A stretch of 64,000 nt of DNA, from the NCBI RefSeq assembly GCF_000758605.1, contig NZ_CP009282.1, positions 3,906,001 through 3,970,000 of the forward strand, written 5' to 3'. The notes below the pieces were generated by a model that searched no databases, was not told the origin of the DNA, and saw nothing but the letters and a program-made list of their open reading frames with translations. Below, in pieces: positions 56,152 to 64,000 of this stretch (positions are counted from its first letter, which is position 1; each line of letters opens with the position of its first letter). The stretch is from Paenibacillus sp. FSL R5-0912 (GTDB lineage: Bacteria; Bacillota; Bacilli; Paenibacillales; Paenibacillaceae). The translations under genes and the position numbers were made by a program.

Positions 56152-56907
56152 ATGACTCCACGTACGAAGGAACAAAATGAGGATATCCGGCTGCGTCGGC
56201 TGGCACAGATCCGCAAAGCCGCAGCCGATGTGTTTTTGGATAAAGGGCCATTGCTGGAAATCCGCGATGTGGCCGCTCAGGCGGGACTCGGGTATGGTAC
56301 GGTATATCACTATTACAGCAATAAAGGCGATTTGCTCAACGATCTGCTATGGGACGCGCTGGACCGGGCCGGGGGATGGATGGGTGCCCAGCGGGAGGCT
56401 CCGGGGAAAATCCCATTGGAGGTTCTACGCGATTCAACTTCAATGGAGGCAACGGCGGGTAGACATATGGGGTTGGCTGCTGTGACAGACACCATGAGCA
56501 CGGGAGCCCCGGATTCCTTAAGCGGCAGCGGTGAAACGGCCGCAGCCGTAGAGTTTGAACCCGCCACCGCCAGCGTCCGGCTGCTACAGCTTTGGGCGGA
56601 GGACCACTCCGTATTCCTGCTTTATAAGCTGGCGGGGGAGGGCTTTACTTCGCTGCCTGAAGGGCGTTCATCCCTGCTCTTGAACGCTTTCTGCCAGGAG
56701 GTGCTCATGCCATTTGCTGCACTGCTGGAAACCGGGAGCGCGGTGGAGGGGGCTGCTGCTTCCGGCGGAAACGCAGCGGAATCACCGGGTAAGCTGCAGC
56801 GAGCGGAAATGCTACTGGCCGCCATGACTGGCTGCGCTTCACTTTCGCTTCGCCGTGGGAAGCTGCACGAGGAGGCCGGGGATATCATCCGGCTTCTGAA
56901 ATTCTAG
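56152..56907 (+). CDS. TetR/AcrR-family transcriptional regulator
   Basis: A 251-residue TetR protein, longer than usual. DNA-binding domain at about residues 12-60 with IRDVAAQAGLGYGTVYHYY and NKGDLLNDL. A Gly/Ala/Ser-rich stretch at about 115-140 and another near 195-215 look like low-complexity inserts within the ligand domain. ATG 56152 has GAGGTGG nine bases before it; ATG 56143 is the close alternative. Divergent from the ankyrin gene, and 27 bases ahead of the aminopeptidase gene. Confidence 0.82.
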   Translation: MTPRTKEQNEDIRLRRLAQIRKAAADVFLDKGPLLEIRDVAAQAGLGYGTVYHYYSNKGDLLNDLLWDALDRAGGWMGAQREAPGKIPLEVLRDSTSMEATAGRHMGLAAVTDTMSTGAPDSLSGSGETAAAVEFEPATASVRLLQLWAEDHSVFLLYKLAGEGFTSLPEGRSSLLLNAFCQEVLMPFAALLETGSAVEGAAASGGNAAESPGKLQRAEMLLAAMTGCASLSLRRGKLHEEAGDIIRLLKF

Positions 56908-56934
56908 CATGGATAAGGAGCGAATAAATCAAAA

Positions 56935-57681
56935 ATGATTATTCTAAAATCACCCCGAGAAATCGATGAGATGAAACAGGCGGGTCAAATCGTGGCGGAT
57001 TGCTACCGCGAGGTGGCCAAACTGATCGAACCTGGGATTACCACCCAAGAAATCAATGACTTTGTAGCCAGGCACATCACCAGGCTGGGCGGCAAGCAGT
57101 TTACGAAAGGTTATAACGGGTTCCCCGCTGAAACCTGTATTTCGATTAACGATGTGGTGGCACACGGCATTCCTTCGAATCGGGCGGTTATGGATGGTGA
57201 CTTGCTGAAGCTCGACATCGTCGCGGAATACGACGGATGGTTCGGCGATTCGTGTGTGAGCTATGCGGTGGGCAACGTCCGGCCGGAGGCGCAGCATTTA
57301 ATGAAGGTGACGAAGGAATGTCTGGACCTGGGGATCGCCCAGGCGGTTCCCGGAGGCCGGCTCGGCGACATCACATCGGCGATTCAACAACACGCAGAAG
57401 CCAGCGGCTATTCCGTTGTGCGTGATCTGCTGGCTCACGGGATCGGGCGGAGCCTGCATGAAGAGCCGAGCTACGAGCATATCGGCATAGCCGGCAAAGG
57501 CATCCGGTTAAAGGAAGGCATGGTATTTACCATTGAACCCATGATCAACGAAGGTACGTACCGCATCACGATTGACGATGATGAGTGGACGGCAAGAACA
57601 GCAGACGGCAAGCTGTCGGCGCAATATGAGCATACGATCGCAATCACGGCGGACGGTCCGTTGATTCTAACTGCCCAATAA
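56935..57681 (+). CDS. map: Methionine aminopeptidase, type I
   Basis: A 248-residue pita-bread metallopeptidase that removes the initiator Met from new proteins. Metal ligands are present: Asp in KLDIVAEYDGWFGDS (two Asp), His in HGIGRSLHEEP, Glu in FTIEPM, and Glu in YEHTIAI. No N-terminal zinc-finger extension, as expected for a bacterial enzyme. AAGGAG lies about 14 bases before the ATG. It follows a TetR gene and not the ribosomal-protein cluster, so it is probably an extra copy next to the housekeeping one. Confidence 0.92.
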   Translation: MIILKSPREIDEMKQAGQIVADCYREVAKLIEPGITTQEINDFVARHITRLGGKQFTKGYNGFPAETCISINDVVAHGIPSNRAVMDGDLLKLDIVAEYDGWFGDSCVSYAVGNVRPEAQHLMKVTKECLDLGIAQAVPGGRLGDITSAIQQHAEASGYSVVRDLLAHGIGRSLHEEPSYEHIGIAGKGIRLKEGMVFTIEPMINEGTYRITIDDDEWTARTADGKLSAQYEHTIAITADGPLILTAQ

Positions 57682-57726
57682 GTGTGGGGAAAATAACTGC
57701 TGAGTCCAGCCAGTAATTAATATTAC

Positions 57727-59013
57727 TTATAGCGATTGACCGGTCTGAGGTGATGGGGACAACTGTGGAGCCTGGATGTCAAGGCTGCGCAGATGATGAT
57801 TGGTGAGCCCGATGATCAGACAAACGGCAAACAAGGCAGCGGCAAGACCGAAGCATACCTCCACGCCGATTCTGTCGGCCAGAATACCTACTCCGCCATA
57901 GGTTAACGGGATGGAGATGTTAAAGGCCATGGAGCTGATGCTATTGACACGCCCCCGAAGCGGAGACGGAACCAGCAGCTGGAACAAGGTGCTCATCGGG
58001 ATCACCGTGACTGTTACGCCAAAGCCCAGGATCAAGTTGCCGAAGCAAGCCGGCCAGAGAGCGGAAGATAAGGCGATCACACACATACCAAGGCCTTGAA
58101 CTCCCAGGCCGCAGGAAAACCAGAGACCAATTCTCCGGGGAGACCTGCTGCCGACGAACAGACCGCCCAGAAGTAACCCCGCAGCTATAGCTGCATTGAA
58201 AATACCGAGCTCACTGGAACCGCCTTCTAGCAGCTCACCGACCAGCATGGGGGGGAGCACATTGCTTGGCCCTAAGGCAATATTGCTGAGCGTACCGAGA
58301 AGGATAAGCACGAGCATGGCCGTTTGTCCCCGCAGCCATTGCCAGCCCTCGCGGATTTCCGCGAAGATCGATAAGCCGGTGGAGGCGCGGGAATTCTTCC
58401 CGGCCTTGCCGCGTTGCTTAATTTGCTGAATCAGAGCAAGTGAGACGATAAAGGTTACCGCATCCACAATCACAGCCCCTGAATTCCCAATGGAGGCCAC
58501 CAATATTCCACCCGCAACCGTTCCGAGAATACGGGTGATTTGCAGGGAAACGGACAACAGTGAATTGGCTGAGATGAGATAGGTTTTATCCGCGATGAGC
58601 TCAGGCAGAAAGGAGCTCTGCGAGGTAGCAAACAGGTTGCCCATAATCGATAAGCCGACTGTGATCAGATAGATATGCAGCAGCTGAAGCTGCCCGGTGA
58701 GCATGAGTACTGCAAGGATTCCGGTGAGCAGGGCCTGAGCGGCATCAGCGATCTGCATCAGAATCTTTTTGTTCAAGCGGTCTACCCAGGCGCCAATGAA
58801 TAAACCGAATATCATTTCTGGCAGGAACTTGGCGACAATGACCAGCCCCACCTGGAGCGAGGAGCCGGTCATCGAGTACACGAGCCAGCTGATAGCCAGA
58901 TTGTATAAGGAATCCCCGAAGACGGAGCTGGCACGGGCCAGCCATAGATAGCGGAAATCGGCATTATGTTTTAACAGGAGTCTGTAATTAGGTTTGCTGA
59001 TTGCGGGGTTCAA
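57727..59013 (-). CDS. MFS transporter of the peptide/radical-SAM operon
   Basis: A 428-residue transporter with about twelve membrane segments, MFS_3 type; the loop motif is GAWVDRLNKK after segment 2. The start is TTG 59013, placed right after AAGGAGGTG; the upstream ATG codons overlap that site. It begins 31 bases after the radical SAM stop on the same strand, so it belongs to the same unit as the 33-residue peptide gene. Export of a modified peptide is inferred from context; MFS proteins more often carry small drugs, so self-resistance or small-product export is also possible. Confidence 0.88.
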   Translation of the reverse strand: MNPAISKPNYRLLLKHNADFRYLWLARASSVFGDSLYNLAISWLVYSMTGSSLQVGLVIVAKFLPEMIFGLFIGAWVDRLNKKILMQIADAAQALLTGILAVLMLTGQLQLLHIYLITVGLSIMGNLFATSQSSFLPELIADKTYLISANSLLSVSLQITRILGTVAGGILVASIGNSGAVIVDAVTFIVSLALIQQIKQRGKAGKNSRASTGLSIFAEIREGWQWLRGQTAMLVLILLGTLSNIALGPSNVLPPMLVGELLEGGSSELGIFNAAIAAGLLLGGLFVGSRSPRRIGLWFSCGLGVQGLGMCVIALSSALWPACFGNLILGFGVTVTVIPMSTLFQLLVPSPLRGRVNSISSMAFNISIPLTYGGVGILADRIGVEVCFGLAAALFAVCLIIGLTNHHLRSLDIQAPQLSPSPQTGQSL

Positions 59014-59044
59014 GGAATAGCACACCTCCTTCATATAGCGATCT

Positions 59045-61267
59045 TCAAGCTTCTGCTGCCGGTAACCGTTTCAGCCGCAGAAGCCGGTTCGAGATACAGT
59101 GTTGCCATAGCTCAGTATGGAACTCATGCTGCGCCGATTGCTGCAGCAGCTCTGTCAAACTTAAGCCAGGCACGAAATTCCGCAAAAACTCGATCATGGG
59201 TACAGGAAACGGAAAAAGAGTGCCATCCCGCCGGACGAACAGCTGCTGCTCTTTGGGCTGCGGGTAATTGGAGCAATCCGGTGTCCATTGACTTAGAAGT
59301 TCAGTAATGTTTTGCGCGGTGACTGCCTTTCCATCGCATTCGGAGATGTCCAGGATCTTATCCAGGTTCTTTCTGTTAAAAAGCTTGTGGACCGGAAGGT
59401 AATAATGTCCCTCTAGAAGGTGTCCGTTTAATTCCAAAATTGAGTTCTCGTTAGCTGCCGTCTGGGTTGTCCCTCTGATGACCTGGAGGACCTTGTTCCC
59501 AAACCGGTCGTGATAGAACATCGAATGCGCAGTATCCACTCCCCCCACCCAGGGACGGTCAAACAGGTTGCTTCTGAGGGATGCTTTGGCCTCTGTCAGC
59601 TCCTTCGGTCCCCAACGGGAAGTGTTTGCAAGCAAGTGCGTTTGCTCACTGTAATATAGCCTCCAGGCGATATCTTCGCCCTCAAAAGGCCGGAGATCCT
59701 GAATGCCGAAGCGCTCCGGTTCTTTGGCTATAATGGCACCTTTGGTTAAGACGAACTGGCCAAGCCCGCCAAAAGTCCAGTGCCTGCTGTTATGCTGCAA
59801 AAAATCAACTGAACTCAGGGCATCGTCAACCGTTTCCGTAGGAAATCCGGTGAATCCCATAATTTGTACGCCGATGCGGGCTTCGCTGAACATTTGGATC
59901 GTTTCCTGAAGCCGGTCCACCTTGGTTCCTTTATTAATCAGATTCAATATCCGCTGGTTGCCGGATTCAAATCCGACCGAGATGGCGGTACATCCGCTTT
60001 GCTGAAGCAAAGCGCAGCGTTCAGGTGTCCAGTATTCCTCTAACCGGATCTCCGCTCCCCAGCGGATGTCAAGGCCTTCTTCCATAATCGCTGCCGCCAG
60101 CTTAAGCAGCAGGGCCGGAGATAACACGTCCACTGAGAAATAGATATATTTGTAGGTGACGGCGAGCGTCCTCAAATCTTCCATAATCTTATCCAGCGGG
60201 TATTGCCGCCAGGGACTGGTAGGCGAATCGGTATTTAAACCGTAATCACAAAAGGTGCACCGGTTCCAATAACATCCCCGCGAAGGAGAATAGTAAATGA
60301 ACGGAAAGGGGGATAAGTATTTCTCCCAGGGCAGCTTGCTGTACTCCGGCACCGGAAAGGAGCAGATATCTTCGTATTTGATTTCCAGAACGGAGGCACC
60401 ATGCACCGCCTGGTACCGGGGATGTAGTGCAATGTTCGGTGACGCAGGCAGCGGCTTATGGTGCTTCAATGCCTGGAGGATAGAGACCAGTGCACTTTCA
60501 CCTTCGCCGATAATGCAGGCATCTGCAGAGTCAAATACAGCATAGAAATCGCTTTTGATCAAAATATATTTCCAGTAATCTGAGACGGCAGTCCCGCCAA
60601 ATATAATCCGGATTTCCGGGCAGCTCTCCCGGATGTGCTGCGCCATGCTGAGCGCGAAAGGAAGCTGGGCGACATAGGTGATGCTGATCCCGACGAGAGA
60701 ATAACCGCCAGTGATGATGCCGGGAATCAATTCGTTCCTGAAATAATCGGTGAAAGGTGCAGAGATCACTCCGGTAATTCGGGTATCGCGCATATCCATG
60801 GAGTTAAATACATTGAAAAATCCGCTAGTGGCTAAGCTGAACCCTCTGAATTGCCCCGGGAAGCCCTTTAGAGATAAGGCATCCATCCAGAGCATTACGG
60901 TCTCAACGGCGCTGGTATACAGCCTGTAGTCAAAAAATTCTGTTTCATCACGAAAAGTATGCAGCGCGGCTGGCAGCGCCCCGGCAAAATTCATGCCTTG
61001 TACTTTGAGCGCGTAATAAAGCTCCATCTGTTCAATGGGCGTAGGTTGTTCCAGTGCTTGAAGCTGCGCAGTCCGGTCATTTATATATTGCATTGTTCTT
61101 CCGATTTGCTCAGGCGTTACGGTATACAGCCAGGAGTCTATATTACTATCAATAATATCAATATCTTCAAAGCCGAATTGCCGCGCATAGCCCGCCAAGC
61201 AACATAGGCTGTGATAACCTGAAGTAGGATCGCTGACCGGAGGGTATATTAGCGCAGTTTTTACCAT
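59045..61267 (-). CDS. B12-binding-domain radical SAM protein, putative peptide-modifying enzyme
   Basis: A 740-residue enzyme. Residues 1-275 resemble a cobalamin-binding Rossmann domain (IFGGTAV near 224, IIGEGES near 254), the radical SAM core follows with the cluster motif RGCYWNRCTFC, Cys332-x4-Cys337-x2-Cys340, one residue longer than the usual CX3CX2C; downstream core strands DIRWGAEIRLE and ISVGFESGNQRIL are normal. From about 560 on there is a C-terminal region without clear homology, ending in a winged-helix-like part. ATG 61267 has GGAGG seven bases before it; longer frame to 61303 runs through a hairpin. It lies between a 33-residue peptide gene and an MFS gene. A role in peptide modification is inference. 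Confidence 0.85.
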   Translation of the reverse strand: MVKTALIYPPVSDPTSGYHSLCCLAGYARQFGFEDIDIIDSNIDSWLYTVTPEQIGRTMQYINDRTAQLQALEQPTPIEQMELYYALKVQGMNFAGALPAALHTFRDETEFFDYRLYTSAVETVMLWMDALSLKGFPGQFRGFSLATSGFFNVFNSMDMRDTRITGVISAPFTDYFRNELIPGIITGGYSLVGISITYVAQLPFALSMAQHIRESCPEIRIIFGGTAVSDYWKYILIKSDFYAVFDSADACIIGEGESALVSILQALKHHKPLPASPNIALHPRYQAVHGASVLEIKYEDICSFPVPEYSKLPWEKYLSPFPFIYYSPSRGCYWNRCTFCDYGLNTDSPTSPWRQYPLDKIMEDLRTLAVTYKYIYFSVDVLSPALLLKLAAAIMEEGLDIRWGAEIRLEEYWTPERCALLQQSGCTAISVGFESGNQRILNLINKGTKVDRLQETIQMFSEARIGVQIMGFTGFPTETVDDALSSVDFLQHNSRHWTFGGLGQFVLTKGAIIAKEPERFGIQDLRPFEGEDIAWRLYYSEQTHLLANTSRWGPKELTEAKASLRSNLFDRPWVGGVDTAHSMFYHDRFGNKVLQVIRGTTQTAANENSILELNGHLLEGHYYLPVHKLFNRKNLDKILDISECDGKAVTAQNITELLSQWTPDCSNYPQPKEQQLFVRRDGTLFPFPVPMIEFLRNFVPGLSLTELLQQSAQHEFHTELWQHCISNRLLRLKRLPAAEA

Positions 61268-61294
61268 TCCAAAACCTCCATCATGAAGAGAATA

Positions 61295-61323
61295 CCTCCT
61301 CATTGGAAGATTTAATGAGGAGG
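61295..61323 (-). promoter_or_regulatory. Hairpin between peptide gene and radical SAM gene
   Basis: On the transcript CCTCCTCATT pairs perfectly with AATGAGGAGG around a 9-base loop. The right arm contains GAGGAGG, a strong Shine-Dalgarno that would be hidden in the stem. Ten bases on begins a 7-codon frame (MMEVLEW, 61284 to 61261) whose stop overlaps the start of the radical SAM gene. No T run, so it is not a simple terminator. Confidence 0.6.
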
Positions 61324-61341
61324 ATGGGCTGCGGAGAGCTA

Positions 61342-61443
61342 CTAGTGAATGTTATTGACGTTGTTCTGCCGTGTAACATCGTTATCAGATGCTTCGGTGA
61401 CTTCCAAAATAGCTGCAAGCAGCTCTTTTTCTTCCTTTTTCAT
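61342..61443 (-). CDS. 33-residue peptide, putative RiPP precursor
   Basis: A short gene with a near-perfect AAAGGAGGTG seven bases before its ATG, the best ribosome binding site in the region, which speaks for heavy translation. The first half is a charged, helical, leader-like part (MKKEEKELLAAILEVTEAS), then comes DNDVTRQ and an Asn-rich end NNVNNIH. There is no Cys, Trp, Tyr or Phe. It lies 74 bases upstream of the B12-type radical SAM gene on the same strand, and an MFS gene ends the operon. This is the layout of a RiPP locus, with an Asn/Val/Ile/His tail as likely target. The role is inference; no known family is recognised. Confidence 0.65.
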   Translation of the reverse strand: MKKEEKELLAAILEVTEASDNDVTRQNNVNNIH

Positions 61444-61474
61444 GTAAATTCACCTCCTTTAGCTAATTAAAGAG

Positions 61475-61480
61475 ATTATA
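61475..61480 (-). promoter_or_regulatory. Candidate -10 box of the peptide operon
   Basis: Perfect TATAAT on the minus strand, 32 bases upstream of the peptide ATG. No good -35 hexamer is visible at 16-18 bases, so the promoter may need an activator. The 61481-61653 gap otherwise shows no gene. Confidence 0.4.
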
Positions 61481-61653
61481 TGCTATAAAATACCATCAGA
61501 CCTATGAGTTAGCAGATTGACGATGAAATTAATTACAGATAAACTATTAAATTGGGTATTTCTGTGTAAAATCGCTCAAACCTAAATGAATACTCACTCT
61601 GCTGTTACGGGAAGAATGTATGCAAGAGAATGTCTGGAAGGAGTGAGCGCTTG

Positions 61654-62085
61654 ATGAAAGTTGCAATCATCTTGAAAAGCATGGAATAGAACCCGTAATT
61701 TTTGAGAGCCGCAGTATGAATGGAGACCGGTTTGTGAATGCCGAAGTGCTATTCGTGGAAGACATAAGAATTAGCGCTGCCCATCACGGACCAATTCCAA
61801 TTCACCGGTTATCCCCTAGGGGTATGTCGCTCCGGCAGGATCGGCAATACATTTTATGTCGGTAATTGCTTCGGGGCAATGATGCCGTTCATGGGCTTCG
61901 GGCATCATGCCTCCTGGATGATAGGAATTTATGCCGCCTGGGATTTATGCGGTTTGGGTAATTATGAGGAGCTTACCAAGCCGATCAGAGCGAGTTATGA
62001 GAACTCGATTGTTCTGCGCAGGACGATGGAGCATCTCTCGGATGAGACCCTGGATCTAATTATCCGTAATCTCGACAGCTGCTAG
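61654..62085 (+). pseudogene. FAD-dependent oxidoreductase remnant with several deletions
   Basis: Pieces of one flavoprotein lie in order but in different frames. An ATG at 61654 begins MKVAII, the start of an FAD motif whose GxGxxG is deleted. Next EKHGIEPVIFESRSMNGDRF and VNAEVLF. Then, after another gap, GNTFYVGNCFGAMMPFMGFG and a long C-terminal part to 62085 (NYEELTKPIRASYENSIVLR). The frame breaks and missing FAD site rule out function. The complete protein would have been about 350-400 residues, of the GG-reductase-like type. Confidence 0.65.
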
Positions 62086-62155
62086 GGAATAAAATTGCTA
62101 ACAAGCCCAAACCTTAATCCTTTAAAGATAGCAAGTTATCTGCTTCGTCCCTATA

Positions 62156-63067
62156 TTAAGCTGAAGAGCTAACATTTTGGCTTAAGAGCTTCAATAAATC
62201 GTTCCTCAGCTGCACAATTTCCCTGTTTGCACTATCCGCGTAATCCGGAAGCAGCATATCCTTCACCATCTTACTCCGCAGCCATAGCATAAAGAAAAAA
62301 TCTAATATCAGGTTTGGGCATAAAAGCACAAATTTAAATACAGATGGATGAATAGCAACACCAGCTTTTTGGATGGCCCTTAAATACGTTTTTAAGGTGA
62401 CTGTTATTTGGTGTGCCGTTTGTCTGGTTCTGATTGTTTGTTCGTCAATGATCTTATGGTCAGAGTGTAAAACACTAAGCAGTGCAATGTCCGATACGGA
62501 ATGTGTAATTAGATAAGCTCTCATATCCTTATTGATTGCGTAGGGAAGCTTTGCTGCTTTAAATAATTGTGCGAGGTTTTCTACACGTTCTGTCACTGCA
62601 CCGTGTATTTCGCCAAACATAGTAGCTATCAGAATCTTTGGCGGGAACCGGGCATACAAAATCCCCTCTTTAATCTGTCCGCCAGCCCCGGGAAAAGCCG
62701 GTAAAAGTCTGTCTCCCACAATATCCAGCCACGAAGCAAATCCAATCGAATTATTAGTCATGGTAACAATATTTTTGCTTTGATTGTCTTTGAGTGCCAG
62801 CAACGCGGATTCGGCTTGATCGTAACGAACGGTTACCAAAATAAAATCATATACATCATCATTCTCAAGCATATCGATGACTTTTACCTGTACCGCTTTA
62901 ACAGCACCTTTCTCATTATATTGCAGGCCTTTCTCTTTCAAGGCTATAAACCGGCTAGAACGCGCAAACAGAGTAACATCCACCCCTGCTTCCAAGAATT
63001 TGATTGCATACGCGCTCCCTATAACACCTGCACCAAAAATCAAAATTCTATTTTGTTTTACTGGCAT
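62156..63067 (-). CDS. PanE/ApbA-like ketopantoate reductase family oxidoreductase (second copy)
   Basis: A 303-residue paralogue of the protein at 15191. N-terminal Rossmann motif ILIFGAGVIGSAYAIKF at residues 8-24, then GLQYNEKG, RYDQAESAL and LPAFPGAGG, all shared with the other copy. The C-terminal half diverges and has a hydrophobic stretch near 245-260 (FVLLCPNLILDFFFMLWL). More AT-rich than the first copy. GGGGGA precedes the ATG. Divergent from the TetR gene at 63215, like its paralogue. Confidence 0.85.
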   Translation of the reverse strand: MPVKQNRILIFGAGVIGSAYAIKFLEAGVDVTLFARSSRFIALKEKGLQYNEKGAVKAVQVKVIDMLENDDVYDFILVTVRYDQAESALLALKDNQSKNIVTMTNNSIGFASWLDIVGDRLLPAFPGAGGQIKEGILYARFPPKILIATMFGEIHGAVTERVENLAQLFKAAKLPYAINKDMRAYLITHSVSDIALLSVLHSDHKIIDEQTIRTRQTAHQITVTLKTYLRAIQKAGVAIHPSVFKFVLLCPNLILDFFFMLWLRSKMVKDMLLPDYADSANREIVQLRNDLLKLLSQNVSSSA

Positions 63068-63105
63068 AATAATCCCCCTATTTTTTTAACATTCCGGTAT
63101 TGACT

Positions 63106-63124
63106 ATCCAACAACGTGTTGTAT
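63106..63124. promoter_or_regulatory. Candidate TetR operator of the second PanE-like/TetR pair
   Basis: Inverted repeat CAACA-ACG-TGTTG with further matching AT/AT outside (63106-63124), 39 bases upstream of the PanE-like start. Confidence 0.5.
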
Positions 63125-63214
63125 GATGTGATCATAAATCTTTAGTCTTCCCTCATCAACCATCAGTATTTCAGGATGTGTCGGATGATAATCTTGTCTG
63201 CAAAGGAGTATGGA

Positions 63215-63763
63215 ATGAAAAAACAGCCCGAAATCACGGAAAAAACGAGACAAAATTTCATAGATGTTTTTTGTGAGCTGTATAGCCAAAAGCCGATTGA
63301 AAAAATCTCGGTGCAAGAGATTGCGAAGAAGTCAGGATATAACCGCAGCACCTTTTATCAATACTTCACTGATATTTACGAATTGTTGGACTCTGTTGAG
63401 AATGATTTGTTGAATTACATCAAAGAAGAGTTGGCGAATAAAAAGCTGGCTGCCTATACTGTTCAGGATGCGCTTCATTGTCTGGAAAACCAGGAATATC
63501 TCTCGGTCCTCAAGGCCCTCCTTGGTGATTATGGCAGTATTCGTTTTATTGAACGCTTGAAAAGAGAAATGATCCTGGATAGATTGGAATTAAACGTTCC
63601 GCACAACGATTCCTTAAAGCCATACCTGATTGAGTTTCAGATCTCAACCTCACTTTCTCTGCTTCGACTATGGCTTCAGCGGGAAAAGGATTTACCGCCT
63701 GAAGAATTCCACAGGTTAGTGGACAACCTATATACAGCGGGGGTAACGGCCTATTCGAATTAA
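63215..63763 (+). CDS. TetR/AcrR-family transcriptional regulator
   Basis: A 182-residue TetR protein. DNA-binding domain at residues 8-56 with ISVQEIAKKSGYNRSTFYQYF and DIYELLDS. ATG 63215 has AAAGGAG six bases before it; the frame is open from 63176 without a site. The C-terminal part differs from that of the TetR at 16263, so the ligands may differ although the neighbouring enzymes are paralogues. Divergent from the PanE-like gene at 63067 with a palindrome between. Confidence 0.88.
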   Translation: MKKQPEITEKTRQNFIDVFCELYSQKPIEKISVQEIAKKSGYNRSTFYQYFTDIYELLDSVENDLLNYIKEELANKKLAAYTVQDALHCLENQEYLSVLKALLGDYGSIRFIERLKREMILDRLELNVPHNDSLKPYLIEFQISTSLSLLRLWLQREKDLPPEEFHRLVDNLYTAGVTAYSN

Positions 63764-63824
63764 TGGCTCTGCTCAGGCCACTTGGACAGCAAGCAGAGTG
63801 GCTCCAGGCACTATTGAATGTAAA

Positions 63825-63896
63825 AAGAAACCTCTCCTTTGAAATGGTTGTGTGGAAACTCCATTTGACTAAAAGAGAGGTTTCTTAATTTGTTTT
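63825..63896 (+). terminator. Two-tier hairpin terminator after the TetR gene
   Basis: Outer arms AAGAAACCTCTC and GAGAGGTTTCTT (12 bp, perfect) enclose an inner hairpin AAATGG / CCATTT; a T-rich tract follows. The remaining bases to 64000 show no feature. Confidence 0.75.
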
Positions 63897-64000
63897 TTAA
63901 GATTGTTGATACAATTCCCGCTTAAACAGAGGTCCGTTCGCGCAGCGTCCACTCAAGTACACACGATGATTCTACGCCAAAAAAAGGGATTATTAGCTAC

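Noticed and set aside
61284..61303. ATG at 61303 as the start of the radical SAM gene
   Set aside because: It lies inside the hairpin arm and has no upstream Shine-Dalgarno; ATG 61267 has GGAGG at seven bases.

Overview
The window looks like a chromosomal accessory region of a Paenibacillus-type Firmicute. Reasons: strong AGGAGG-type ribosome binding sites, frequent TTG starts, mid-range base composition, TetR-controlled oxidoreductases in abundance, large secreted pectin-degrading enzymes, an LPQTG surface protein, a rifamycin phosphotransferase of the Bacillales type and a GH4 alpha-galactosidase. No rRNA, tRNA, CRISPR array or prophage was seen. The genus is an inference from gene content.

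Layout. 0-7 kb: small redox and detoxification genes (SDR fragment, GNAT, carboxymuconolactone decarboxylase family, a broken SDR, a broken aldo/keto reductase, a quinone-oxidoreductase-like gene divergent from a TetR gene with paired operators, MaoC-like protein, epoxide hydrolase). 7-9.4 kb: a stand-alone UvrA-like ATPase. 9.4-11.5 kb: an array of four inverted repeats, an AT-rich unknown gene, a tyrosine phosphatase whose start codon appears to be ATT, and a methyltransferase. 11.7-15.1 kb: a flavodiiron protein / NAD(P)H reductase / rubredoxin / Crp-Fnr operon for NO or O2 reduction. 15-24.9 kb: TetR/PanE-like pair, truncated Nudix, membrane GDPD, serine hydrolase, WYL regulator with a divergent three-gene operon, a lipoprotein relic, TetR/Old-Yellow-Enzyme pair. 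25-28.1 kb: TrmB-MFS operon and an AAA ATPase.

28-44 kb is devoted to secretion and carbohydrates: an LprI-like lipoprotein, a 2131-residue protein combining a PL11 rhamnogalacturonan lyase with two CE12 esterase domains, a secreted BNR-type propeller protein, a rifamycin phosphotransferase, an alpha/beta hydrolase, a lipoprotein gene with an amber codon, and a melA/AraC pair with a 23-bp operator. 44-50 kb: secreted proteins and a 1288-residue wall-anchored adhesin. 50.2-51.9 kb: an IS110-family element with a structured non-coding end that may encode a bridge RNA, next to a peptidase relic. 52-57.7 kb: an unknown 552-residue protein, a thioredoxin-reductase-like flavoprotein, an ankyrin protein, a TetR and a methionine aminopeptidase.

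57.7-61.5 kb holds the most interesting candidate: an operon of a 33-residue peptide with a near-perfect Shine-Dalgarno, a large cobalamin-binding-type radical SAM protein with a CX4CX2C cluster motif, and an MFS exporter. This is the layout of a RiPP biosynthetic locus, with no Cys in the precursor and an Asn-rich tail. A hairpin that contains a Shine-Dalgarno lies between peptide and enzyme. The right end carries a deleted flavoprotein gene and a second PanE-like/TetR divergent module paralogous to the one at 15-17 kb. At least seven genes in the window are visibly broken, and two or three more are doubtful.
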